Under the pieces are notes generated by a model. It had not been told where the DNA came from, did not search any database, and was given only the letters and a program-made list of their open reading frames with translations. The translations under genes were made by a program, and so were the position numbers. From Nocardioides sp. YIM 152315 (GTDB lineage: Bacteria > Actinomycetota > Actinomycetes > Propionibacteriales > Nocardioidaceae), in the NCBI RefSeq assembly GCF_029210375.1, contig NZ_JARGER010000018.1, positions 62,001 to 126,000 on the forward strand: DNA of 64,000 nt. Direction: 5' to 3'. Below, piece after piece: positions 57,351 through 64,000 of the stretch. The stretch's first letter is position 1. Every line of letters starts with the position of its first letter.

Positions 57351-58683
57351 GCGAAGCGGTCTGCTCACCGGGTGGGGTGGCACCTCGGGCAGTCGAGGCC
57401 AGCTACGACAGGTGAGCGCCGACGAGGTTGCGGCAGTCCTAAGTCGTGCCGGCGAACGCGGGGTGATCGCGCGTGGCCTCGGTCGCTCGTACGGCGACCC
57501 CGCCCAGAACGCCGGGGGCGAGGTGCTCGCCCCGCTGCCGGGAGCGATCGCCGAGCCCGCCGAGGACGGCACCGTCGAGGTCTCGGCCGGCACCAGCCTG
57601 CACGAGCTGATGCGCTTCCTGCTGCCCCGCAGCCGGTTCCTGCCCGTCACGCCCGGAACCCGCTACGTCACGGTCGGAGGCGCGCTCGCGTGCGACGTGC
57701 ACGGCAAGGGCCACCACCGCTCGGGCAGCTTCGGCGACCATGTCGCGTCGTTCGATCTCGTCCTGCCCGACGCGTCGCTGCGGACCGTGACCCCCGACGA
57801 CGGCGACCTCTTCTGGGCGACCGTCGGCGGGATGGGCCTGACCGGGATCCTCACGTCGGCTCGGCTGCGCACCGTGGCGGTCGAGAGCGGCTACATCAGC
57901 GCAACGACCCAGCGACTCCCCGACATCGACTCCCTGCTGGCGGAGATGGCCTCGTCCGACGACGAGTTCGCCTACTCGGTCGCGTGGATCGACACCGAGG
58001 CCGGCGGCCGGGCGCTGGGCCGCTCCGTGCTGTCCCGCGGCGACCACGCGACCCGCGCCCAACTGACCGGCCGGGCCGCGACCGAGCCGCTGATCGTCCC
58101 CGGGGAGCCGCGGTTGGCGGTGCCCTTCGTCCCGCCGGTCGGGTTGGTCACGCGGGCGACGTCGCGCGCGTTCAACGAGCTGTGGTTCCGCAAGGCACCC
58201 CGCTTCCGGAGCGGCGAGATCCAGTCGATCGGTGCCTTCTTCCACCCGCTCGACGGGGTCGCGCACTGGAACCGCCTCTACGGGCCGCACGGGGTCGTGC
58301 AGTACCAGCTCGTCTTGCCAGAGGACCGCGACGACGTGCTGCGCTCGCTGCTGGCGCAACTCGCGGGTGACCGGCACCCGACGTTCCTCGCCGTGCTCAA
58401 GCGATTCGGCCCGGGCAACCAGGGCTGGCTCTCGTTCCCGACCGCCGGCTGGACGCTCGCCGTGGACCTGCCGGTCCGGCCCGGCCTCGCTCGCCTCCTG
58501 GACCGCTTCGACGAGGTGGTGGCCGCGGCGGGCGGACGCGTCTACCTGGCCAAGGACGCGCGTCTGCGTCCCGAGTTGCTCGACGCCATGTATCCCGCGG
58601 CGGCGCGGTTTCGCGCACTCCGGAGCGACCTCGACCCGCACCGCCGGCTGCAGTCCGACCTCGGTCGTCGGCTCGCCCTCTGA
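57343..58683 (+). CDS. dprE1: Decaprenylphosphoryl-beta-D-ribose oxidase DprE1
   Basis: 446 aa FAD enzyme. VAO-type FAD motif ARGLGRSYGDPAQN (N-term) and ACDVHGKGHHRSGSFGDHV (FAD site), with the catalytic lysine K404 in YLAKDARL. Oxidises decaprenylphosphoryl ribose, step one of DPA synthesis. At the position of mycobacterial Cys387, the covalent target of benzothiazinones (NICVD in M. tuberculosis), this protein has Ala373 (TLAVD). GTG 57343 overlaps the previous gene by 8 bases. Next is dprE2. Confidence 0.92.
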   Translation: MSERSGLLTGWGGTSGSRGQLRQVSADEVAAVLSRAGERGVIARGLGRSYGDPAQNAGGEVLAPLPGAIAEPAEDGTVEVSAGTSLHELMRFLLPRSRFLPVTPGTRYVTVGGALACDVHGKGHHRSGSFGDHVASFDLVLPDASLRTVTPDDGDLFWATVGGMGLTGILTSARLRTVAVESGYISATTQRLPDIDSLLAEMASSDDEFAYSVAWIDTEAGGRALGRSVLSRGDHATRAQLTGRAATEPLIVPGEPRLAVPFVPPVGLVTRATSRAFNELWFRKAPRFRSGEIQSIGAFFHPLDGVAHWNRLYGPHGVVQYQLVLPEDRDDVLRSLLAQLAGDRHPTFLAVLKRFGPGNQGWLSFPTAGWTLAVDLPVRPGLARLLDRFDEVVAAAGGRVYLAKDARLRPELLDAMYPAAARFRALRSDLDPHRRLQSDLGRRLAL

Positions 58684-58702
58684 ACCGGAGATAGTAGTCA
58701 CC

Positions 58703-59461
58703 ATGATCGACGCGCTCGGCCAACCTCGCACCGTGCTCCTTCTCGGCGGGAGCAGCGACATCGCCCGCGCCCTTGCCCGCGCCTGGGCGCGCGAGCGCGC
58801 CGGCCTGTACGTCGTGCTCGCCGCCCGCCCGGGACCGGGCCGCGCCGCCGCGGCCGCCGAGCTCGCCGCCCTGGGCTGCGAGGTGGAGGAGGTCGACTTC
58901 GAGGCGACCGAGATCGCGGCGCACCCGGCCCTGGTCGAGGAGGTTGCGGCGGGCCGGGACATCGACGTGGCCGTCGTCGCGTTCGGTGTGCTCGGCGACG
59001 AGGAGCGTGCCTGGCAGGACCACGCCGTGGCCGTCCGGCTCGCCGAGGTCAACTACGTGGCGCCCGTGAGCGTCGGAGTCTGCCTGGCGCAGCGGCTCGG
59101 CCGCCAGGGGCACGGCGTGGTAGTGACGCTGTCCTCGGTGGCGGGGGAACGGGTGCGCCGCTCGAACTTCGCCTACGGCGCGTCGAAGGCCGGGATGGAC
59201 GGGTTCTACCTCGGCCTCGGCGAGGCTCTGCGCGGCTCGGGTGCCCGGGTCCTCGTGGTCCGCCCCGGATTCGTGCACACGAAGATGACGGAGGGCCGGA
59301 AGCCCGCGCCGCTGGCCGTCTCGGCGGACGAGGTCGCCGACGCCGTGGTCCGGGCGGTCGCCGAGGGCGACGACCTGATCTGGGTCCCGCGCGCGATGCG
59401 CGGCGTCATGTCCGGGCTGCGGCACGTGCCGCGAGCGCTGTTCCGCAGGCTTCCGCTCTAA
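58703..59461 (+). CDS. dprE2: Decaprenylphosphoryl-D-2-keto erythropentose reductase DprE2
   Basis: 252 aa short-chain dehydrogenase. Cofactor motif LLLGGSSDIARAL (a G-G-x-S-D-I variant), SSVAGERVRRSNFAYGASKAG with catalytic Ser, Tyr and Lys (YxxxK). NADH-dependent partner of DprE1 that gives decaprenylphosphoryl arabinose. ATG 58703, 19 bases after dprE1. The conserved dprE1-dprE2 order fixes the assignment. Confidence 0.92.
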   Translation: MIDALGQPRTVLLLGGSSDIARALARAWARERAGLYVVLAARPGPGRAAAAAELAALGCEVEEVDFEATEIAAHPALVEEVAAGRDIDVAVVAFGVLGDEERAWQDHAVAVRLAEVNYVAPVSVGVCLAQRLGRQGHGVVVTLSSVAGERVRRSNFAYGASKAGMDGFYLGLGEALRGSGARVLVVRPGFVHTKMTEGRKPAPLAVSADEVADAVVRAVAEGDDLIWVPRAMRGVMSGLRHVPRALFRRLPL

Positions 59462-59470
59462 CCCCGGACC

Positions 59471-60169
59471 TCAGTACGGGTCTGCGGCGCCGTGGTGGCC
59501 CAGCCACCCTGCTGCACGGCGCAGCCGCAGCCGCAGCAGCACCTTCACGACGAGGTTTCGCAGCCACCACGGCACCTCGCGCAGCGGCCGCAGGCGGTCG
59601 GCCGGCGTCGGTGGCGCGACCTCGATCCGCGCGAGCGACCCGGTGCGCCCGACGTACCGGAGCCGCCGCGACAGGGGGAGCACGCTCAACAGACCGAGCG
59701 TGACGCCCAGCGACGAGAAGGCGTCGTGCACGAGCACCCAGCCGTGCGGCCGAACGTGCGCGGCCCACCGGACGTCGTCGCGCAGGCTCCAGACGTCGTG
59801 CTTGCCGTCGACGTAGACCGCAGCGACGGTGGAGGACCAGCGCGACCTGACCTCGCGGCTGGTCGCGACGCGGACGTCGACGCGGTCCGTCACCCCCGCC
59901 GTCTCGAGGTTCGCGCGGAACGTCGCCTCCGTGCCGGGCCCCCCGTAGCGCCAGTCCGCCGGGAACGGGTCCACGGCTACCAGCCGGCCGCCCTCCGGGA
60001 GCGCCCGGGCCAGCACGACCGCCGAGCGTCCGTGGTGGCTGCCGATCTCGACGATCGTCCCATCCGGCCCGACCTCACGCGCCACCGCGTCGAGGACGCG
60101 CGCCTGGTCGCGGGTGAGCCAGCCCGGGAGCCGGTCCGCGAGGGCGAACGTCGCGTCGAAGTCGGTCAC
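59471..60169 (-). CDS. SAM-dependent class I methyltransferase
   Basis: 232 aa. Motif I TIVEIGSHHGRSAVVLARAL, post-I ... LVAVDPF, and YVDGKHDVWSLRDDVRW, the pattern of CmcI/macrocin-type O-methyltransferases (MTF24-like) acting on sugars or small molecules. The C-terminal 45 residues are Arg/Leu-rich and may be amphipathic, membrane-associated. Substrate unknown; the location suggests envelope polysaccharide modification. GTG 60169 follows a -10 box by 7 bases. Convergent with dprE2 (9-base gap). Confidence 0.78.
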   Translation of the reverse strand: MTDFDATFALADRLPGWLTRDQARVLDAVAREVGPDGTIVEIGSHHGRSAVVLARALPEGGRLVAVDPFPADWRYGGPGTEATFRANLETAGVTDRVDVRVATSREVRSRWSSTVAAVYVDGKHDVWSLRDDVRWAAHVRPHGWVLVHDAFSSLGVTLGLLSVLPLSRRLRYVGRTGSLARIEVAPPTPADRLRPLREVPWWLRNLVVKVLLRLRLRRAAGWLGHHGAADPY

Positions 60170-60176
60170 GTCGAGG

Positions 60177-60182
60177 AGGATA
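60177..60182 (-). promoter_or_regulatory. -10 box for the methyltransferase gene, leaderless start
   Basis: TATCCT on the minus strand ends 7 bases before GTG 60169; on the other strand the divergent gene has TACGCT at 60190-60195. Confidence 0.5.
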
Positions 60183-60207
60183 GGGGGCTTACGCTCCTCG
60201 CTGTCCG

Positions 60208-61953
60208 GTGGTGAGCGACGACGGAGGTGTGGTGCGAGGCGAGGGGCGCTGGCGTGGGTTGCTGCTCGACGGCTGGCCCCTGCTGCTGGCCGTCCTGCTG
60301 ACGCTGCCGCTGCTGACCCGGACCGGCCACCCGCTGGCGCGCGACCTCGTCTTCGTGCCGCACCAGCCCTGGACCGACGCGACCCTGGGCCTTGGAGGAT
60401 CGGCTCCCCGGGCCGTGCCCCTCGACGCGGCCGTATCGCTCCTGACGGCTCACCTGCTCGACGGCGGCATGGTCGCGCGGGTGTCGATTCCGCTGATCCT
60501 GGCGGTCGCGGGATGGGGTGCCCACCGCCTGGTGTGCGACCTCGGCCTGGTGGCCCGGCTGGCGTCCGGCGGCCTCGCCGTCTGGAATCCCTACGTCGTG
60601 GAGCGGCTCGCCCTCGGGCAGTGGGCGCTGCTGACGGCGTACGCCGCGCTCCCGTGGCTCGTCGTCGCCGCGCACCGCTACCGCGAGTCGGGCGCGATCC
60701 GCGACCTCGGCGCCACGACCGGCTGGCTCGCGCTGGCGTCGCTGACCCCGACGGGTGGGGTGATGGGCGGGGTCGCGGCCGCCATCGCCGGTTTCGGCCG
60801 CGCCTCCAGCGGCGTGCGTCTGCTCCTCGTCGTGCTGGCGCTCCAGCTGCCGTGGCTGGTCCTGTCCTTCCTCGGATCTGCGTCGCTGACCTCCGACCCC
60901 GACGGTGTGCCGGCGTTCGCCGCAGACGCAGAAGGCCCGGGGGGACCGTTGACGGCGCTCTTCGGCCTGGGTGGCGTCTGGGACTCGCGGAGCGTGCCCG
61001 GCTCGCGCGAGGGCTGGTGGACGGTGGCCGGCGCCGTCGTCGCCGTCCTCGCGCTCGTCGCCGGTTGGCGCGGCCTGCGCCGGGTCTGGGGTCGACCGCT
61101 CTTCACCCGCGTCGTCGTCCTCGGCGGCCTGGGGCTGGCGCTCGCCGCGCTGCCTGTGCTACCCGGCGGCGAGGCCCTGCTGACCTCCATCGTCGAGCGC
61201 GTGCCCGGCGGCGGCCTGGCACGCGACAGCCAGAAGTTCCTCGCGCCGTACGTCGTACTGGTCGTGGCGGCGCTGGCCGCGACGGTCGACCGGGTGGCCC
61301 AGCGGGCCGCAACGGTCGGTCCCGAGCTGGTCGCCGCGGTGGCGCTGGTGGCCGTGCCGTTGCCGCTCCTGCTGGTGCCAGACGGCACCAGCCTGGTCTG
61401 GAAAACCGTCGATCCGGTGCACTACCCGTCGGGCTTCGACGCGGTCGCAGAGGTCATCGATGGCAACGACCGCACCGTCGTCACGCTGCCATGGCGCTCC
61501 TACCGCGCCTTCTCGTGGGGTCACGGCCTGGTGTCCTCGGACCCGGCCGTCCGGTGGTTCGACACCGACGTGCTCGTCTCCGATGAACTCGCCGTCGGCT
61601 CGCGCACCATCAGTGGTGAGAGCCCACGAGCGGCCGCGCTCGGGGCGGACCTCGTCCGGCTGCCGGTCGCTGCGGCGCTCCGCGCCCATGGGGTGCGGTG
61701 GGCGCTGGTCTACCGCGACGACCCCGACGCGGGGAGCCTCGACCTCGACGGCCTGCGCGTCGTCTACGAGGACGACGACATGATGCTGCTGGAGACCCCC
61801 GGCGCGACCGCCGGACCTCCGTCCGTGAGTGCCGCTCGACGGGGCGCGGCCCTGGCGTCGTACGGCGTCGCCGGGGTGGTCGCTCTGGCCGGGATCCTGG
61901 CCGCCAACTGGCGCCGTCGGAATGCCCCCCGCGACCGGGCCACGTTGCTATAG
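60208..61953 (+). CDS. Large multi-pass membrane protein of unknown function
   Basis: 581 aa, about 10-11 membrane segments (first at 19-36, last at 551-568) with an N-terminal loop RTGHPLARDLVFVPHQPWT that recalls GT-C glycosyltransferases, and a 150-residue soluble region before the last segment (VHYPSGFDAVAEVIDGNDRTVVTLPWRSY...). I cannot assign a family. Two adjacent GTGs (60208, 60211) could start it. Its place among DPA, flippase and GT genes suggests an envelope role. Confidence 0.75.
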   Translation: MVSDDGGVVRGEGRWRGLLLDGWPLLLAVLLTLPLLTRTGHPLARDLVFVPHQPWTDATLGLGGSAPRAVPLDAAVSLLTAHLLDGGMVARVSIPLILAVAGWGAHRLVCDLGLVARLASGGLAVWNPYVVERLALGQWALLTAYAALPWLVVAAHRYRESGAIRDLGATTGWLALASLTPTGGVMGGVAAAIAGFGRASSGVRLLLVVLALQLPWLVLSFLGSASLTSDPDGVPAFAADAEGPGGPLTALFGLGGVWDSRSVPGSREGWWTVAGAVVAVLALVAGWRGLRRVWGRPLFTRVVVLGGLGLALAALPVLPGGEALLTSIVERVPGGGLARDSQKFLAPYVVLVVAALAATVDRVAQRAATVGPELVAAVALVAVPLPLLLVPDGTSLVWKTVDPVHYPSGFDAVAEVIDGNDRTVVTLPWRSYRAFSWGHGLVSSDPAVRWFDTDVLVSDELAVGSRTISGESPRAAALGADLVRLPVAAALRAHGVRWALVYRDDPDAGSLDLDGLRVVYEDDDMMLLETPGATAGPPSVSAARRGAALASYGVAGVVALAGILAANWRRRNAPRDRATLL

Positions 61954-61954
61954 T
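61949..61954 (+). promoter_or_regulatory. Extended -10 promoter for the DUF2613 gene
   Basis: TATAGT preceded by TGC (ttgcTATAGT), the best -10 match in the window. It overlaps the stop codon of the previous gene (TAG at 61951-61953). The expected start near 61961 leaves a 32-base leader with AAAGGA before GTG 61993. Confidence 0.55.
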
Positions 61955-61992
61955 GGCCGCGGCTCAGAGGGAGCCCGCCGAAAGGACTCGCC

Positions 61993-62136
61993 GTGCTGTT
62001 GTTCGTCAAGTTGCTCGCCCCGGTTCTCGCGGGTGGGCTCGCCGGTGCCGTCACGATGTACGGCGTGGTCTCGTCGCAGACCTCGACCCCCGACAACAAC
62101 CCGGCGAACCAGCAGATCCTCACCTACGGCGACTGA
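61993..62136 (+). CDS. DUF2613-type 47-aa membrane peptide
   Basis: 47 aa: a single membrane segment (LLFVKLLAPVLAGGLAGAVTMYGVV, in parts) with a short polar tail rich in Asn/Gln/Pro (STPDNNPANQQILTYGD). The layout matches the actinobacterial DUF2613 family of small proteins. GTG 61993 has aaagga 6 bases upstream. Too short for typical long-ORF calls. Its 3' end overlaps the convergent GT4 gene by 17 bases. Confidence 0.72.
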   Translation: MLLFVKLLAPVLAGGLAGAVTMYGVVSSQTSTPDNNPANQQILTYGD

Positions 62137-63244
62137 TCCAGCTCCGCCGAGGCAGTGCTCGGCGCGACTTCTCGAGGACGTCCTCGACGACGTCGGCGGC
62201 GTGTGGCCACGTGAACTCGGCCGATCGGCGACGCGCCGCCTCCCCCAGCCGTTCGCGACGTTCCCCATCGGCGACGAGCGCTCTCGCGGCCTCGACCATC
62301 TGCTCGCGGTCCGCCACCAGCACCCCGGTCTGCCCGTCCACGACGGACTCACGCACCCCGCCGGCGCTGGTGTAGGCGATCGTCGGCGTACCCTGCACCG
62401 CTGCCTCCATCACGGCCAGGCCCCAGCCCTCCTTGACCGACGGCAGGAGCATCAGCCAGGCGCCGGCGAGCAGCCGGTCCCGGACGTCGGCGGACACGTG
62501 ACCGTGCATCGTCACCCGATCCGCGACGCGCCGCTCCTGCAGGTCTTCCTCGAGGCGGTCTCGCCACCATCCGTCCCCGATCACGTCCAGGTGCAGGTCT
62601 GGAATCTCGCCAGCCAGGCGCTCCACGACCTCGAAGGCGTCCTCGACCTGCTTGTGGGGCACCAACCTGCCGAGGACGACGATTCGTGGGGCCGTGGAGC
62701 GCGGCACGCCCGAGGGGGCACCGTCTACCCCGTTGCGCACGATGGTGATTCGCTCCGCGGGGACGCCGATGCGCACCAGGTCCTCCCGCGATGCCTCGGA
62801 CACGGTCAGATGCGGCACGCGGCGGTAGAGACGTGGTGTCAGCCGATGCTCGATGGCCCAGCCGATCCGGCCGCGCACGCCCGGGTAGATGATCTCCCAC
62901 TGCCGGTCGTGAGTGTGGTGGACAAGTGCCACGACGCCATGCCGACGAGCGAGAGGTGATCCGAACGGCAGTCCGTTGATGACGTCGACGACGACGTCGT
63001 AGCGGCGCCCGTAGGCGGCCAGCCAGGCGAGCGCTCGCGGGTAGACGGTCAGCCGGCCGCCGCGACGTACGATCCGGACTCCGGCGACGTCATCCGCTGC
63101 GGTGCTGCCCGGGTGGCGCGCGCACCGGATGGTGACGTCGTGTCCACGCCGGGCCAGGTCGCGTGCGATCTCCTCGACGAAGACCTCCGACCCACCTCCG
63201 TCGGGATGGGTGGAGTCGCGCCAGGTCAGGAACACCAGCCGCAT
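62120..63244 (-). CDS. GT4 family glycosyltransferase
   Basis: 374 aa GT-B enzyme. N-terminal DGGGSEVFVEEIARDLARRGHDV (donor/acceptor Gly-rich loop), VVLGRLVPHKQVEDAFEVV at the start of the second domain, and the donor-binding EGWGLAVMEAAVQGTPTIAY (E-x7-E). Transfers sugar from a nucleotide donor to an envelope acceptor; specificity unknown. ATG 63244 overlaps the stop of the upstream gene by one base (TGATG), so the two form an operon. Confidence 0.88.
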   Translation of the reverse strand: MRLVFLTWRDSTHPDGGGSEVFVEEIARDLARRGHDVTIRCARHPGSTAADDVAGVRIVRRGGRLTVYPRALAWLAAYGRRYDVVVDVINGLPFGSPLARRHGVVALVHHTHDRQWEIIYPGVRGRIGWAIEHRLTPRLYRRVPHLTVSEASREDLVRIGVPAERITIVRNGVDGAPSGVPRSTAPRIVVLGRLVPHKQVEDAFEVVERLAGEIPDLHLDVIGDGWWRDRLEEDLQERRVADRVTMHGHVSADVRDRLLAGAWLMLLPSVKEGWGLAVMEAAVQGTPTIAYTSAGGVRESVVDGQTGVLVADREQMVEAARALVADGERRERLGEAARRRSAEFTWPHAADVVEDVLEKSRRALPRRSWISRRR

Positions 63245-64000
63245 CAGCCGCCGGACCGGTCCCGAGTCGCGGCCATCAGATCACGGCACAACACCGGCGT
63301 CAGGCCTCGCAGGGTGCGTGTCGTGACCCCCGTCGCCGTGCGCGGCGCGCTGCGATCTGCCGGAACCAGCTCCGGCAGCCGGACGAAGCCCTCCTCGACC
63401 TCGCGCGACGGCAGGTACCCGACGAAGCCGCCGGGGGTCGCGCCCACCTCGGCGTAGCCCAACTCGGGATCGTTGCGCACGCCGACTCGGACGGTCCGCG
63501 GCTCGAGCAGCTCGAACCACTGCCCGGTGAAGGTCCGCTCGCTGGTCCGGATGATCACCCGGGCCTGGTCGTCGCCGATTTGGAGCTCGACAGCCCGCTT
63601 CATGTCCAGGTCGAGCTCCACGAGTGGGACCACGCCCGGCTGGGCGTCCTCGTCGACGACGACCTCGACGACGACCGCACGTTCCTGCACGGTCTGCCAT
63701 GGCTCGTAGGTGTCCCCGGTGTTGAGGTAGAGAGCGTCGCAATCGCCGCGGATCCACAGGTCGTCGGTGCTGCCGCCCGAGGGCAGTTCCTCGGAGAGGG
63801 TCGTACGGGCGGCGGTGGACGCTGGGTCCAGCCGGTGTTGCAGCTCGACGAAGCGCGCCAGCTGTGGCCCGCCGCCGGTGAGCGCCGCGTTCCAATACCC
63901 GACCAGCATGTTGGCGGCGATCGAGTACGCCGTGAGCACGGCGGCGACGCCGACGAAGACGGTGGGAGTCCACGAGCGACGACGCCCGAGCCACTGCACC
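63244..64000 (-). CDS. Membrane-anchored protein, truncated by the window edge
   Basis: The last 251 codons are visible; the frame is open to the edge, so the true start is probably outside. A hydrophobic segment lies about 14-35 (FVGVAAVLTAYSIAANMLVGYW), followed by a soluble beta-rich region with WIRGDCDALYLNTGDTYEPW and VVVEVVVDEDAQPGVVPLVEL. The hydrophobic segment may be the last of a multi-pass enzyme such as a glycosyltransferase, with this region as its C-terminal domain. No family recognised. Coupled (TGATG) to the GT4 gene. Confidence 0.6.
   Translation of the reverse strand, partial: VQWLGRRRSWTPTVFVGVAAVLTAYSIAANMLVGYWNAALTGGGPQLARFVELQHRLDPASTAARTTLSEELPSGGSTDDLWIRGDCDALYLNTGDTYEPWQTVQERAVVVEVVVDEDAQPGVVPLVELDLDMKRAVELQIGDDQARVIIRTSERTFTGQWFELLEPRTVRVGVRNDPELGYAEVGATPGGFVGYLPSREVEEGFVRLPELVPADRSAPRTATGVTTRTLRGLTPVLCRDLMAATRDRSGG

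Noticed and set aside
62141..62959. Plus-strand open frames over the GT4 gene
   Set aside because: No motifs; the minus strand has a complete GT4 protein.

Overview
The window is high-GC actinobacterial chromosome, most like the Nocardioides group (Propionibacteriales). The evidence is dense coding with many GTG starts, ATGA/GTGA stop-start overlaps, -10 boxes placed 6-7 bases before start codons, Wag31/SepF division genes, a HGxxPAAW protein, an ANTAR regulator and a decaprenylphosphoryl-arabinose (DPA) cassette. Genus is an inference. No gap without a gene is longer than about 300 bases. No CRISPR array, transposase, integrase, rRNA or replication origin was seen.

Layout. (1) 1-6.3 kb: the end of the division cluster (pgeF tail, yggS, sepF, yggT, wag31), then a DksA-type protein with a huge Lys/Ala tail, lspA, rluD and a GNAT-chorismate mutase fusion. 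(2) 6.5-13.5 kb: dnaE, two membrane/secreted proteins of unknown role, a YbaK-type deacylase and a Lon-N-domain protein. (3) 13.7-19.2 kb: histidine operon hisD-hisC-hisB-hisH-(small membrane protein)-priA-hisF. (4) 19.2-25.1 kb: an accessory stretch with a nuclease-like gene bracketed by two copies of an inverted repeat, a TIGR03085 protein and a heterodimeric ABC exporter whose two genes are split by a small palindromic insert. (5) 25.2-31.8 kb: hisI, tryptophan-associated membrane proteins, trpC-trpB-trpA, an SCO-type lipoprotein and lgt. No trpE or trpF is present. (6) 32-40.5 kb: gltB-gltD, pyk, one tRNA with anticodon CAA and a pdtaR-type regulator. (7) 40.7-47.3 kb: a branched-chain amino-acid ABC importer (livHMGF plus a convergent livK) and a DUF554 protein. 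(8) 47.4-52.4 kb: a second accessory stretch with a GNAT, an unrecognised 308-aa protein, a tandem cysteine-cluster protein, a CDC48-like AAA+ ATPase of the kind found with extracellular contractile injection systems (eCIS), and a thioesterase. (9) 52.4-64 kb: polA, then envelope genes: a flippase, the DPA synthesis trio (UbiA-type transferase, dprE1, dprE2), a methyltransferase, a large membrane protein, a DUF2613 peptide, a GT4 glycosyltransferase and a truncated membrane protein.

How the genes work together. The his and trp genes share PriA (HisA/TrpF), which would explain the absence of trpF. GltBD and HisH/HisF are the ammonia-handling steps. LspA and Lgt mature lipoproteins such as the SCO protein and LivK. 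The DPA trio plus flippase and glycosyltransferases form an envelope-polysaccharide cluster.

Most unusual items: a normal-looking class I tRNA with a leucine anticodon but no long variable arm; an orphan eCIS-type ATPase next to a tandem YkgJ-like protein; the GNAT-chorismate mutase fusion; a LivH permease carrying a secreted N-terminal domain; at least four families of small palindromic repeats, one inserted exactly at a translationally coupled gene junction; and a DprE1 with alanine at the benzothiazinone-target cysteine.
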